Position numbers and translations under genes: made by a program. The notes beneath the pieces are model-generated. The model was not told the origin of the DNA, did not search any database, and saw only the letters and a program-made list of their open reading frames with translations. Source: a virus. From it: DNA of 23,750 bases. Shown piece after piece: positions 1 through 6,540 of the stretch. How positions within the stretch are numbered: the first letter of the stretch is position 1; each line of letters opens with the position of its first letter. The stretch covers positions 1 to 23,750 of the IMG/VR virus record IMGVR_UViG_3300020203_000236; one strand, 5' to 3'.

Positions 1-1
1 G

Positions 2-856
2 TATCACGCGGACCTCCACGCCGTGGTGGATGCGCTCGGTACGCCGGACAACCTGACCGCGGCCAAGCTGCACATCCCGGACGCCATCCTCGACTGGTGC
101 GACACGATCATCGTCCATCACTTCGAGCACACGTGGCTGGTTCCCCAGTGGGACCGCATCAAGCACAAGCGCGTCATCTGGCGCACGGTCGGTCAGTCCG
201 TCGAAGGCAACGAGATGATGATGGCTCCGCTGCACAAGGCGGGGATGCAGATCGTCCGCTACTCGCCCAAGGAACGGAACATCCCAGGGTATGCCGGTGA
301 GGATGCCCTGATCCGGTTCTACAAAGACCCCGACGAATGGAGGGGCTGGACGGGCCAGCACCCGACCGTCATCAACTTCACCCAACACCTGCGCCAGCGT
401 GAGCCGTACACCAACTGGTCCTTCTGGGACCGGGCCACGCTCGGGCTATCGCGCATCCCGATGGGACCGGGTTCGGAGGCCATCGGCGGTACCGGCGAGA
501 TGTCCCTAGAGATGATGCAGGAGGCGTTGCGCGTCCACCGGGCGTACCTCTACACCGGCACCCAACCGGCGAGCTACACCCTGGGTCTCATCGAAGCCAT
601 GATGACCGGCATCCCCGTGGTCAGCATCGGGCCGAAGTGGATGGGCATATTCCCCTACGGCCCCGACCTGTTTGAGGGTCAGGAGATCGCCGGGGTTTGG
701 CAGCACGAGACGCCGATGGAAGCCCGCGCGGCGCTGAACGCACTGCTGACCAGCCACACCTACGCGCAGCACATCAGCGACCTCCAGCGCGCTCGGGCTA
801 TCGAGCTATTCGGCAAGGCCGCCATCGGGGCGCAGTGGAAGGCGTTCCTCGGATGA
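2..856 (+). CDS. Glycosyltransferase-like protein, 5' partial
   Basis: The frame is open to the left edge of the window, so the true start probably lies outside; the first internal starts are GTG codons at 23 and 26. The C-terminal part reads like the nucleotide-sugar half of a GT-B glycosyltransferase: around 568-630 is a stretch with core GLIEAMMTGIPVVSIG, the usual Glu-containing, Gly-Pro-rich donor-site segment. The front half (HHFEHTWLVPQWDRI) looks like the end of an acceptor-side Rossmann domain. The stop overlaps the next start as ATGA. The role is inferred as sugar transfer onto a phage or host target; donor and acceptor are unknown. It could also be an inactive GT-fold protein. Confidence 0.7.
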   Translation, partial: YHADLHAVVDALGTPDNLTAAKLHIPDAILDWCDTIIVHHFEHTWLVPQWDRIKHKRVIWRTVGQSVEGNEMMMAPLHKAGMQIVRYSPKERNIPGYAGEDALIRFYKDPDEWRGWTGQHPTVINFTQHLRQREPYTNWSFWDRATLGLSRIPMGPGSEAIGGTGEMSLEMMQEALRVHRAYLYTGTQPASYTLGLIEAMMTGIPVVSIGPKWMGIFPYGPDLFEGQEIAGVWQHETPMEARAALNALLTSHTYAQHISDLQRARAIELFGKAAIGAQWKAFLG

Positions 857-1056
857 GGGTGCTGTACCACGCCGAGATCAAGTACTCATGGCCGCCCGGC
901 CGTGAGGACGTGGATATGGAGATGGAAGTCGCAGACCTCCCTCCGCTCATCCAGCGCAACCTTCGGAACGGCGAGTCGATCGAGTCGATGTACGGCGAGT
1001 TCTATCACTGGGAAGCCATCGGTATCGACATGTGGTACTGGGTGCTTCCGCTGTGA
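853..1056 (+). CDS. Small hypothetical protein (67 aa)
   Basis: The product is not recognised. The ATG at 853 overlaps the upstream stop by four bases (ATGA) and its own stop overlaps the GTG of the next gene (GTGA), so it is locked into the glycosyltransferase operon. The protein is acidic in its middle part and aromatic-rich at the end (FYHWEAIGIDMWYWVLPL), with no membrane segment or metal-binding cysteines. A longer reading of the same frame starting further upstream would lie inside the previous gene and is not needed. Its place between two glycosyltransferase genes suggests an accessory role there, but this is inference only. Confidence 0.65.
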   Translation: MRVLYHAEIKYSWPPGREDVDMEMEVADLPPLIQRNLRNGESIESMYGEFYHWEAIGIDMWYWVLPL

Positions 1057-2048
1057 ACGTCCTGATCGACCGCCACCATCACGACCTCTTCAATAGCCTG
1101 TTGGTCCTGTTCGAGGATCGCCTCGGCCATACCGTCTACACGCCGGTCGGCCACGAGTGGTGGGAAGAAGGCTACTGGCGCTTTGGCGAGGGCTACGGCG
1201 ACGACCGCCTCGCCCGCCAGTTCCTGAACCTCGCCGGCTGGCAGATTCTTGACGACGGCACCTACCTATCGGCCGACCCCCACCGCCCGCGACGCGCCAT
1301 CCGTGGCGTAAACGTGGCCGCTGCCAAGTCCCGCGGCTGGGCCTATGTCGTCGCCACGGTGCAGGACAACCAGCGCGGGTTCCACCGGCTGGCATCCGAC
1401 CTCAACGCCAAGTACGTCCTCCAGGTCGGCAACACCAACCAGTCCGTAGATTGGGGCCTCGACCCGCTAGCGCTCGTCAGTTCCGAGGTTCCGATCCGGG
1501 GACGGGGCATCCTCTATCACCAGGAGTTCGACGCCGAAGGGGTCTTCGGTTACACGAAGCCGCCAGCGCCGACCGCTCCGATCCGTTCCTTCGTCAACTG
1601 TTTCGGCTCCACCCCCTGCCAACGCGTCTTTGACGAGGTACGGGCGATGCTGCCGGACCGGACGTTCACCAGTCACGGCATCGACGGCCCCGATGGGAAC
1701 GTCGAGACGGTCGCCGATATCGCCCGACTCATGCGCGAGAGCGCGTGGGGCTGGCACGACAAGGTGCAGGGCGACGGGTTCGGCCACGTCATCCACGACT
1801 GGGCGGCCATCGGGCGGCCCCTTATCGGGCACGCGGCGCACTACCGCGACCTCATGGCGGAACCGTTCTGGGTGGACGGCGTGACGTGCATAGACCTCGA
1901 CAAGCATACGACCACGGAAGTCGCCGAGCGTCTGCGAACGATCACGGCTGACGAGCATCTGGCGATGTGCCGGGCCATCCGCGCCGTCTTCGATGAACAC
2001 GTCGACTTCGCCGCCGAAGCCGAGCGCATCCGGGAGTTCCTGTCGTGA
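1053..2048 (+). CDS. Glycosyltransferase-like protein (331 aa)
   Basis: The protein begins MNVLIDRHHHDLFNSL and resembles the GT-B-like proteins common in uncultured tailed phages, with an aromatic N-terminal part (GHEWWEEGYWRFGEGYGDDRLARQFL). The C-terminal half has a donor-site-like stretch (GHVIHDWAAIGRPLIGHAAHY, about 1783-1845) where a Glu-rich loop would be expected in GT4 enzymes; here the acidic residue is Asp. The GTG at 1053, overlapping the previous stop, is preferred to the GTG at 1032 because of the regular four-base coupling. Its stop overlaps the next GTG. Family assignment is by recall of overall pattern; activity and substrate are unknown. Confidence 0.65.
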   Translation: MNVLIDRHHHDLFNSLLVLFEDRLGHTVYTPVGHEWWEEGYWRFGEGYGDDRLARQFLNLAGWQILDDGTYLSADPHRPRRAIRGVNVAAAKSRGWAYVVATVQDNQRGFHRLASDLNAKYVLQVGNTNQSVDWGLDPLALVSSEVPIRGRGILYHQEFDAEGVFGYTKPPAPTAPIRSFVNCFGSTPCQRVFDEVRAMLPDRTFTSHGIDGPDGNVETVADIARLMRESAWGWHDKVQGDGFGHVIHDWAAIGRPLIGHAAHYRDLMAEPFWVDGVTCIDLDKHTTTEVAERLRTITADEHLAMCRAIRAVFDEHVDFAAEAERIREFLS

Positions 2049-3253
2049 GGATCCTGTTCATCGGCGATGCCGCCGCCACGGGCTTCGGGACGGTCACGGC
2101 TGACCTTGGCCGGGCGCTGCTCGACCTCGGCGAGGATGTCCGGTTCCTCTCGCAGAACGCGACTGGGTTCGTCATCCCCGAGCCGTTGGGCAGTCGCACC
2201 TACCGCCTACGGGACGATGCGAGACCCGAGATGGTGCTAGCCGCCCTGACCGGTGAGGGGATGCCTGACAAGTGGGCACCCGAGGCCATCATCGTCCTTG
2301 GCGATTACTTCGCGGCTCGCTGGATCGTCGTCGATGCCGGCGTCCAGGCGGCGCTCCGGGCGGTCACGAGTTTCCACTACGTGCCAATCGAGGGCGTCGG
2401 CCTCCCGCTCGGCTGGAAGGGCCTGTGGGACATCGTCAAGCCGGTCGCCATGACGCACTTCGGGGCGGGCGAGATCGCCAAGGTCGTCGGATACGAGCCG
2501 CCGATGGTCTATCACGGCGTGGACCAGAGCGTGTTCTATCCGCTGGCCTCCAACCGGCCATCCGCGCACGTCAACGATGACGGCTCGCGCAGCACGTCGA
2601 AGCGCTCGGCCAAGCAGAGTTTCGGCATGGACCCTGACCGGATCGTCCTGTTGCGGACAGATCGACACATGCCGCGCAAGCAATACAACCTCATGCTGCG
2701 GGCGCTGGTGCCGGTCATGGAGCGCAACCCGCTGGTCGATGTGGTCCTGCATTGCCGGGTCCACGACCAAGGCGGGTTCCTGATGGACACCCTTTCCAAG
2801 TTCAGTGACGACTTCCGTAGCCGGGTGATGCTCACGCTGGCCCACGACTCGTGGCAGGGCCTGTCGCGGGAAGAGCTGAACCAGCTTTACAACGCCGCCG
2901 ACATCTACATCCAGAACAGCGCCGAGGGCTTCGGCCTGACGGTCGCCGAGGCGATCGCGTGCGGCGTCCCCGCGGTGGGCATCGACTACTCCGCGGTCCC
3001 CGAAGTCACCGGCCCGGCTGGGCTGACGGCCAAGGTCAGTCACCTGATCGACAACGAATACGATCATATGTGGGCCTGCATCGATCCGGTCGACTGGGCT
3101 GAGAAGGTCGAATACCTGGTACGGCATCCGTCCAAGCGACGCGCTCTCGGGGCTGCCGGTCCCGCCCACGTCAAAGCCAACTTCTCATGGGTCCGGGCTG
3201 CCGAGCAGTTCCGCGACCTTGTGCATTCCGCAACTATCGAGGTAGCCGCGTGA
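2045..3253 (+). CDS. Glycosyltransferase family 4-like protein (402 aa)
   Basis: This is a GT-B-fold glycosyltransferase of the GT4/GT1 type. The N-terminus (MRILFIGDAAATGFGTVTADLGRAL) is the first Rossmann strand and glycine loop. The C-terminal signature is clear at about 2890-2985: AADIYIQNSAEGFGLTVAEA with a following GVPAVG, which holds the E-x7-E pair that binds the nucleotide sugar. VLLRTDRHMPRKQYNLMLRA (about 2645-2705) matches the segment after the interdomain linker. The start is a GTG overlapping the previous stop, and the stop overlaps the start of the head-tail connector gene, so it is translated with virion genes. The likely role is sugar transfer onto a virion protein or a nascent glycan; the target is not shown by the sequence. 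Confidence 0.85.
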   Translation: MRILFIGDAAATGFGTVTADLGRALLDLGEDVRFLSQNATGFVIPEPLGSRTYRLRDDARPEMVLAALTGEGMPDKWAPEAIIVLGDYFAARWIVVDAGVQAALRAVTSFHYVPIEGVGLPLGWKGLWDIVKPVAMTHFGAGEIAKVVGYEPPMVYHGVDQSVFYPLASNRPSAHVNDDGSRSTSKRSAKQSFGMDPDRIVLLRTDRHMPRKQYNLMLRALVPVMERNPLVDVVLHCRVHDQGGFLMDTLSKFSDDFRSRVMLTLAHDSWQGLSREELNQLYNAADIYIQNSAEGFGLTVAEAIACGVPAVGIDYSAVPEVTGPAGLTAKVSHLIDNEYDHMWACIDPVDWAEKVEYLVRHPSKRRALGAAGPAHVKANFSWVRAAEQFRDLVHSATIEVAA

Positions 3254-3903
3254 GTCAGTTCGCCACCGCGCAGGAGCTGCGTGACTTCCTCGACATCGCG
3301 TCCACCACCGGGCGGGCGACCACGGCCAACCTGAACCTGCTGCTGACGGCCGCGTCCGACTTCATGGAGCGGGCTACCGGGCGGATCATCACGTCCAGCG
3401 CGTCCAACACCGTTCGCACGTTCAGCACGGACGGCAGGGATGCCATCACCATCCCGGACCTGCGCACGGTGTCAAACATCACGCAACAGGGCTCGGCGCT
3501 GTCGGCGGATAGCACGTACTACCTGCTCCCATCCCGCCAGCAACCGGAGGCGGGCTCGACCGTCTACACGGGCGTCCAGCTTCGGGCCTTCGGGACATAC
3601 GACTACCGATCCAACCCGGAATGGTTCGACCGCAACCTCGACTCCCCGTACTGGTCGATGCGCCGAAACGGCCTGCCCAACGATCTCATCATCACGGGCC
3701 TGTGGGGCTGGACATCGGTCCCGTCACAGTGGAAGTTCACGTCCCTGATCCTGGCGGGGTTTTACTACAAACGGCCCGACTCGCTACTGGCGAACACGGC
3801 CGTCACGCCGGACGGCAACTTACTCGACTTCGGGGTTCTGCCGCTGGAAGTGACCTCCCATATCGACCAGTGGCGGCTTACTGACCACGTGGCGACCCTC
3901 TGA
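3250..3903 (+). CDS. Head-tail connector protein (gp6-like)
   Basis: The 217-aa protein begins MSQFATAQELRDFLDIASTT, followed by helices with an FMERATGRII segment, the pattern of small head-tail connector proteins (HK97 gp6 / SPP1 gp15 type) that form a ring below the portal. The C-terminal part (LILAGFYYKRPD) is also typical. The GTG at 3250 overlaps the stop of the GT4 gene. The upstream in-frame GTG at 3187 would add residues lying inside that gene and is rejected. It is followed by neck and tail-terminator genes with one-base overlaps, the standard order portal - capsid - connector - neck - terminator - tube. Confidence 0.75.
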   Translation: MSQFATAQELRDFLDIASTTGRATTANLNLLLTAASDFMERATGRIITSSASNTVRTFSTDGRDAITIPDLRTVSNITQQGSALSADSTYYLLPSRQQPEAGSTVYTGVQLRAFGTYDYRSNPEWFDRNLDSPYWSMRRNGLPNDLIITGLWGWTSVPSQWKFTSLILAGFYYKRPDSLLANTAVTPDGNLLDFGVLPLEVTSHIDQWRLTDHVATL

Positions 3904-4391
3904 TGGCCGTCGTCAAGGGTCTACGCGCTCAGATTATCGGCATCAAGCAACTGCGCGCCCGCCTGGATGCCGTGAAGACCAACAAGGGTGCTCTGCGGTT
4001 AGTCGCGCAGCAGGGCGTCAAGGAAGCCAAGTTCTTAGTCCCTCGCAAGACTGCCAACCTCGCCCGAACGATCCGTGTCGGGACCGTTACCGACACGACC
4101 GCGACTGTCGTGGCCGGCGGAACCACCAAAGTCGGTTACGCCATCTATGTCGAGCGCGGTACACGTCCGCACGTCATCCGATCCAAGCCGGGCGGGCCCC
4201 CGCTGTCGTGGGGCGGGAAGCGAACGCTCGCCGGCGGTTTGCGCAAGGGATCAAAGCCGACCAACTTTGCCCGGAGCGTGCGCCACCCCGGAACACGGGC
4301 GCAACCGTATCTGGTGCCCGGTGTCCGCAGGGCGCTCCAGAAGGCTGGCCTCAAAAAGGCCATCGTCAAGGCGTGGGATGAGGCCGCCTGA
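3903..4391 (+). CDS. Neck / tail-completion protein (HK97 gp10-like)
   Basis: The protein is 162 aa, basic, and of the HK97 gp10 family type. It starts with a short helix-rich part (IIGIKQLRARLDAV), then the family hallmark VPRKTANLARTIRV, and a beta segment with YAIYVERGTRPHVI (Y-x-x-x-V-E-x-G-T), the most conserved part of the family. These proteins act at the head-tail interface during joining. The ATG shares one base with the upstream stop (TGATG), and the same arrangement joins it to the next gene. Confidence 0.85.
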   Translation: MAVVKGLRAQIIGIKQLRARLDAVKTNKGALRLVAQQGVKEAKFLVPRKTANLARTIRVGTVTDTTATVVAGGTTKVGYAIYVERGTRPHVIRSKPGGPPLSWGGKRTLAGGLRKGSKPTNFARSVRHPGTRAQPYLVPGVRRALQKAGLKKAIVKAWDEAA

Positions 4392-4825
4392 TGGCGACGT
4401 CCTTCCGCTCAGACGTGCGCGCCCAGCTGTACGCGCTGGGTCTGGCATTCGCCACCGCTAATCCGACGTTGCTGAAGCGGTTTTACTCGGTCCGTCCTGG
4501 AGCATTCAACGAACTTCGTTGCGGCTACATCGGGCCACTGTCGGAGACGGTCACGCATTCCGCGGGTATCCGGCGTCGGACGATGTCACCGCAGATCGTG
4601 TTGGTCGATCACCTTCGGGAACCTGCCAGCGAGACAGCCGACGCGCTGGACGACCTCGTGGACGCTTTCCTTGACTACGTCACGGCAAGGCCGCACGCCA
4701 TCAGCAACACCACCCTAACGAGCGTGACCGCCATCGAAGATATCGAACTAGATGGAGAGGTCACGTCCTACCCCGCGGTCATCCTGACTCTCGGGGAAAC
4801 CATCATCCAGGAGGGGCGGCTCTAG
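4391..4825 (+). CDS. Tail terminator-like protein (144 aa)
   Basis: It is assigned mainly by position, size and fold pattern: about 140 aa, between the gp10-like neck protein and the tail tube gene, with an N-terminal helix (VRAQLYALGLAFATANP), a central strand ending IVLVDHL, a long helix (TADALDDLVDAFLDYV) and C-terminal strands (YPAVILTLGE). This matches small tail terminator proteins that cap the tube and join it to the head. It is the last gene before an intrinsic terminator. No catalytic motif is present or expected. Confidence 0.6.
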   Translation: MATSFRSDVRAQLYALGLAFATANPTLLKRFYSVRPGAFNELRCGYIGPLSETVTHSAGIRRRTMSPQIVLVDHLREPASETADALDDLVDAFLDYVTARPHAISNTTLTSVTAIEDIELDGEVTSYPAVILTLGETIIQEGRL

Positions 4826-4850
4826 CCCGCTCCGCTCCCATCGGCCGATG

Positions 4851-4874
4851 ACCCGCCAAGTCGGCGGGTTTTTT
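4851..4874 (+). terminator. Rho-independent terminator after head-tail joining genes
   Basis: A seven-base GC-rich stem (ACCCGCC at 4851-4857, GGCGGGT at 4863-4869) with a five-base loop is followed by a run of T to 4874. It lies 26 bases after the stop at 4825 and before the tail tube gene. It may set the level of the highly expressed tube gene relative to upstream genes, which implies a separate promoter or partial read-through; no good promoter was identified in the 30 bases before 4904. Confidence 0.9.
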
Positions 4875-4891
4875 GATGCCCGCGAAAGGGC

Positions 4892-4897
4892 AGGAGG
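4892..4897 (+). promoter_or_regulatory. Strong Shine-Dalgarno for tail tube gene
   Basis: AGGAGG lies six bases before the ATG at 4904. It is one of the best ribosome binding sites in the window, which fits a protein needed in many copies per virion. Confidence 0.85.
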
Positions 4898-4903
4898 TAT
4901 TCC

Positions 4904-5914
4904 ATGTCCCCGATCGCGGGATTCACGCGCTTCCGCAAGCATCAGGTCGGACACTCGCTGTCGATCTCTTCCAACTCCCCGGCGACACGCATCCTGCCCT
5001 ATCGCGGGGCCATCACCATCGACCCGGCGCGGACCGACCCGGATGTGGACGTCGGCTCGCTCGATCCCATCCTCCAGCCCTTCAACGGGGCGACCGAAGT
5101 GACGGGCAACTGGGAAGGCAACCTCGCCTTCGATGACGCCCCGTACCTGTGGGCCGGGACCGTCAAGGGCGGTGTCAGTCCGACCGGGGCCACGGCCAAG
5201 ACGTGGGTCTTCCAGGCGGCATCGCTCACCGCCGACCCCTTCGCGTTCTTCACGGACCAATGGGGCGACGACTACACGACCGATGTCATCAACGCGGGCG
5301 GCGGCGTCATCGACTCGCTGGAGCTTTCGTTCGGCGATGACTTGTCGGCCTTCGAGGTCAGCGCGGACCTCGTCTACGCCCGTGCGGATGTCTCCGGGTT
5401 CACCGGCGGCCTGACCATCGACGACACCCCCAACTGGGTCTACGGCGCAGACACCGAGGTCTACGTCAACTCGACCCCTGGAGCCATCGGCACCACGAAG
5501 TGGGTTGACGCCATCCACGGCGTCACGGTCAGCATCGGCAACAACCTCGACCGCAAGCGGTTCGCCCAGGGTTCCAACACGCGCTTCCAGCTGTCCGGCT
5601 ACGGCCGCGGCGCTCGCGAGGTCGAAGTGACCATCGTGACGGCCAAGACGACGGATTCCGTGGTCGAAGCGAACACGCTCCAGAACACGCCGGTCCCCAA
5701 CCGGTACATCGAGGTCAAGACGACCAGCCCGGAGATCATCACGGGCGTCATCCCCTACTCGCAGAGCATCCGCGTTCCGGCACGGCTCATCAGCCGGACG
5801 GATGGTGAACTCGGCGGCAACTCCACCATCACGCTCGTCTATCGCGGGTTCTATGACAGCACCCTGACCTACGCCATCCGGGCCGTCGTGGTGAACACGC
5901 TGTCCGCTCTGTAG
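4904..5914 (+). CDS. Major tail protein (tail tube subunit)
   Basis: The 336-aa, beta-rich protein has no enzymatic motif. It is encoded right before the frameshifted chaperone pair and the tape measure, which is the fixed place of the tube gene in siphoviruses. Features such as NGATEVTGNWEGNLAF (about residues 60-75) and a C-terminal region rich in alternating hydrophobic and polar residues (NSTITLVYRGFYDSTLTYAIRAVVV) fit a tube-forming beta barrel. It has its own strong ribosome binding site and follows a terminator, unlike the overlapping genes around it. Family membership rests on context and composition rather than a recognised motif. Confidence 0.8.
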   Translation: MSPIAGFTRFRKHQVGHSLSISSNSPATRILPYRGAITIDPARTDPDVDVGSLDPILQPFNGATEVTGNWEGNLAFDDAPYLWAGTVKGGVSPTGATAKTWVFQAASLTADPFAFFTDQWGDDYTTDVINAGGGVIDSLELSFGDDLSAFEVSADLVYARADVSGFTGGLTIDDTPNWVYGADTEVYVNSTPGAIGTTKWVDAIHGVTVSIGNNLDRKRFAQGSNTRFQLSGYGRGAREVEVTIVTAKTTDSVVEANTLQNTPVPNRYIEVKTTSPEIITGVIPYSQSIRVPARLISRTDGELGGNSTITLVYRGFYDSTLTYAIRAVVVNTLSAL

Positions 5915-5936
5915 TAACGAAAGCGAGGGCACCGTA

Positions 5937-6365
5937 ATGGCCACCGAAGAAGTCCGGGTCCGCGATTGCGCGTGCCCGGACGCGCCCCATACGGATGGCG
6001 ATGTCGTCTACCTGAACGCCACGCTATCCGCCAATGGCGGCATCACCGCCGAGCAGGAGATTGCCAAGGGAACCGCGGACAACGCGGACCTCACTAGGCG
6101 TCTCCTGCTCGTGTTCGCCCGTACCGAGGCCGTGGGCTGGAACCTCACCGACGACAAGGGCAAGGCTGTTCCGTTCGATGTGGACGCCTTGCTCGCTGAC
6201 TGGAAGCTCTCACGGGAGGTCATCAGTCGGGCGGGCGAAATGTATATCAGTGACGCTATCGCCCCTTTCCTGACCAAGCCGGTCGAGCGATCGCCGACTG
6301 GGCGGACGCCGGCTACGACATCTCGCACCCCCAAGCCAACCCGCTCGCCGTCCGCGTTGCAGTAG
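5937..6365 (+). CDS. Tail assembly chaperone, short form (lambda gpG-like)
   Basis: The zero-frame product is 142 aa. The first 111 residues are an ordinary acidic, helical protein (LTRRLLLVFARTEAVGW, VDALLADWKLSREVI). From about residue 116 the sequence turns into a Pro/Thr/Ser/Arg-rich tail (TGRTPATTSRTPKPTRSPS) that looks like coding sequence read in the wrong frame; the real coding continues in the -1 frame. Between tube and tape measure genes, this is the classic position of gpG, whose short and frameshifted forms guide tape measure and tube assembly. A GAGGG ribosome binding site lies about 10 bases before the ATG. Confidence 0.8.
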   Translation: MATEEVRVRDCACPDAPHTDGDVVYLNATLSANGGITAEQEIAKGTADNADLTRRLLLVFARTEAVGWNLTDDKGKAVPFDVDALLADWKLSREVISRAGEMYISDAIAPFLTKPVERSPTGRTPATTSRTPKPTRSPSALQ

Positions 6366-6535
6366 CCGCCGAGTTCGGCGGTTTCGCTGCCATTGACGCT
6401 ATGTCCTGGCAGGACTACGCGCTGGCTCGTCAATATCTTGTCGAGTCGCGCATCGGAACACGCATCCGTGAGCAGCAAGTCGCCGAGAACGTCCAAGCCC
6501 GGCGCTCCACATCGGCCATCCAGCGGAGTAGGTAG
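5937..6535 (+). CDS. Tail assembly chaperone, frameshifted long form (gpG-T-like)
   Basis: Reading the zero frame through 6269 and then slipping back one base gives a 199-aa fusion (111 + 88 residues) that ends at the TAG at 6533-6535, six bases before the tape measure ATG. The -1 part is clearly coding: PDQAGRAIADWADAGYDI, then AAEFGGFAAIDAMSWQDYAL, ending in a charged helix (RIREQQVAENVQARR). This frame has no good start codon of its own near its beginning; the first ATG, around 6400, would cut off half of it. The slippery heptamer is annotated separately. The alternative is a sequencing deletion or insertion, which would make it one continuous gene. Confidence 0.75.
6263..6301 (+). promoter_or_regulatory. 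Probable -1 programmed frameshift site with downstream stem-loop
   Basis: C CCT TTC at 6263-6269 is a full X XXY YYZ heptamer in the zero frame, so both tRNAs (Pro, Phe) can re-pair after a one-base backward slip. The -1 frame is open from just after a TGA at 6251-6253, and the two coding frames overlap across this site. Nine bases downstream a seven-base stem (CCGGTCG 6279-6285 with CGACTGG 6295-6301, one G-U pair, nine-base loop) could act as the stimulator. Confidence 0.75.
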
Positions 6536-6540
6536 ACCAC

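Noticed and set aside
2237-3169. Minus-strand open frame (310 codons) opposite the GT4 gene
   Set aside because: It is a mirror of codon bias in the real gene; no protein-like motifs.
4748-5944. Long minus-strand open frame (398 codons) opposite the tail tube gene
   Set aside because: It is the antisense of a well-supported gene; the translation is rich in Asp/Arg/Gly/Val, has no ribosome binding site and spans a terminator.
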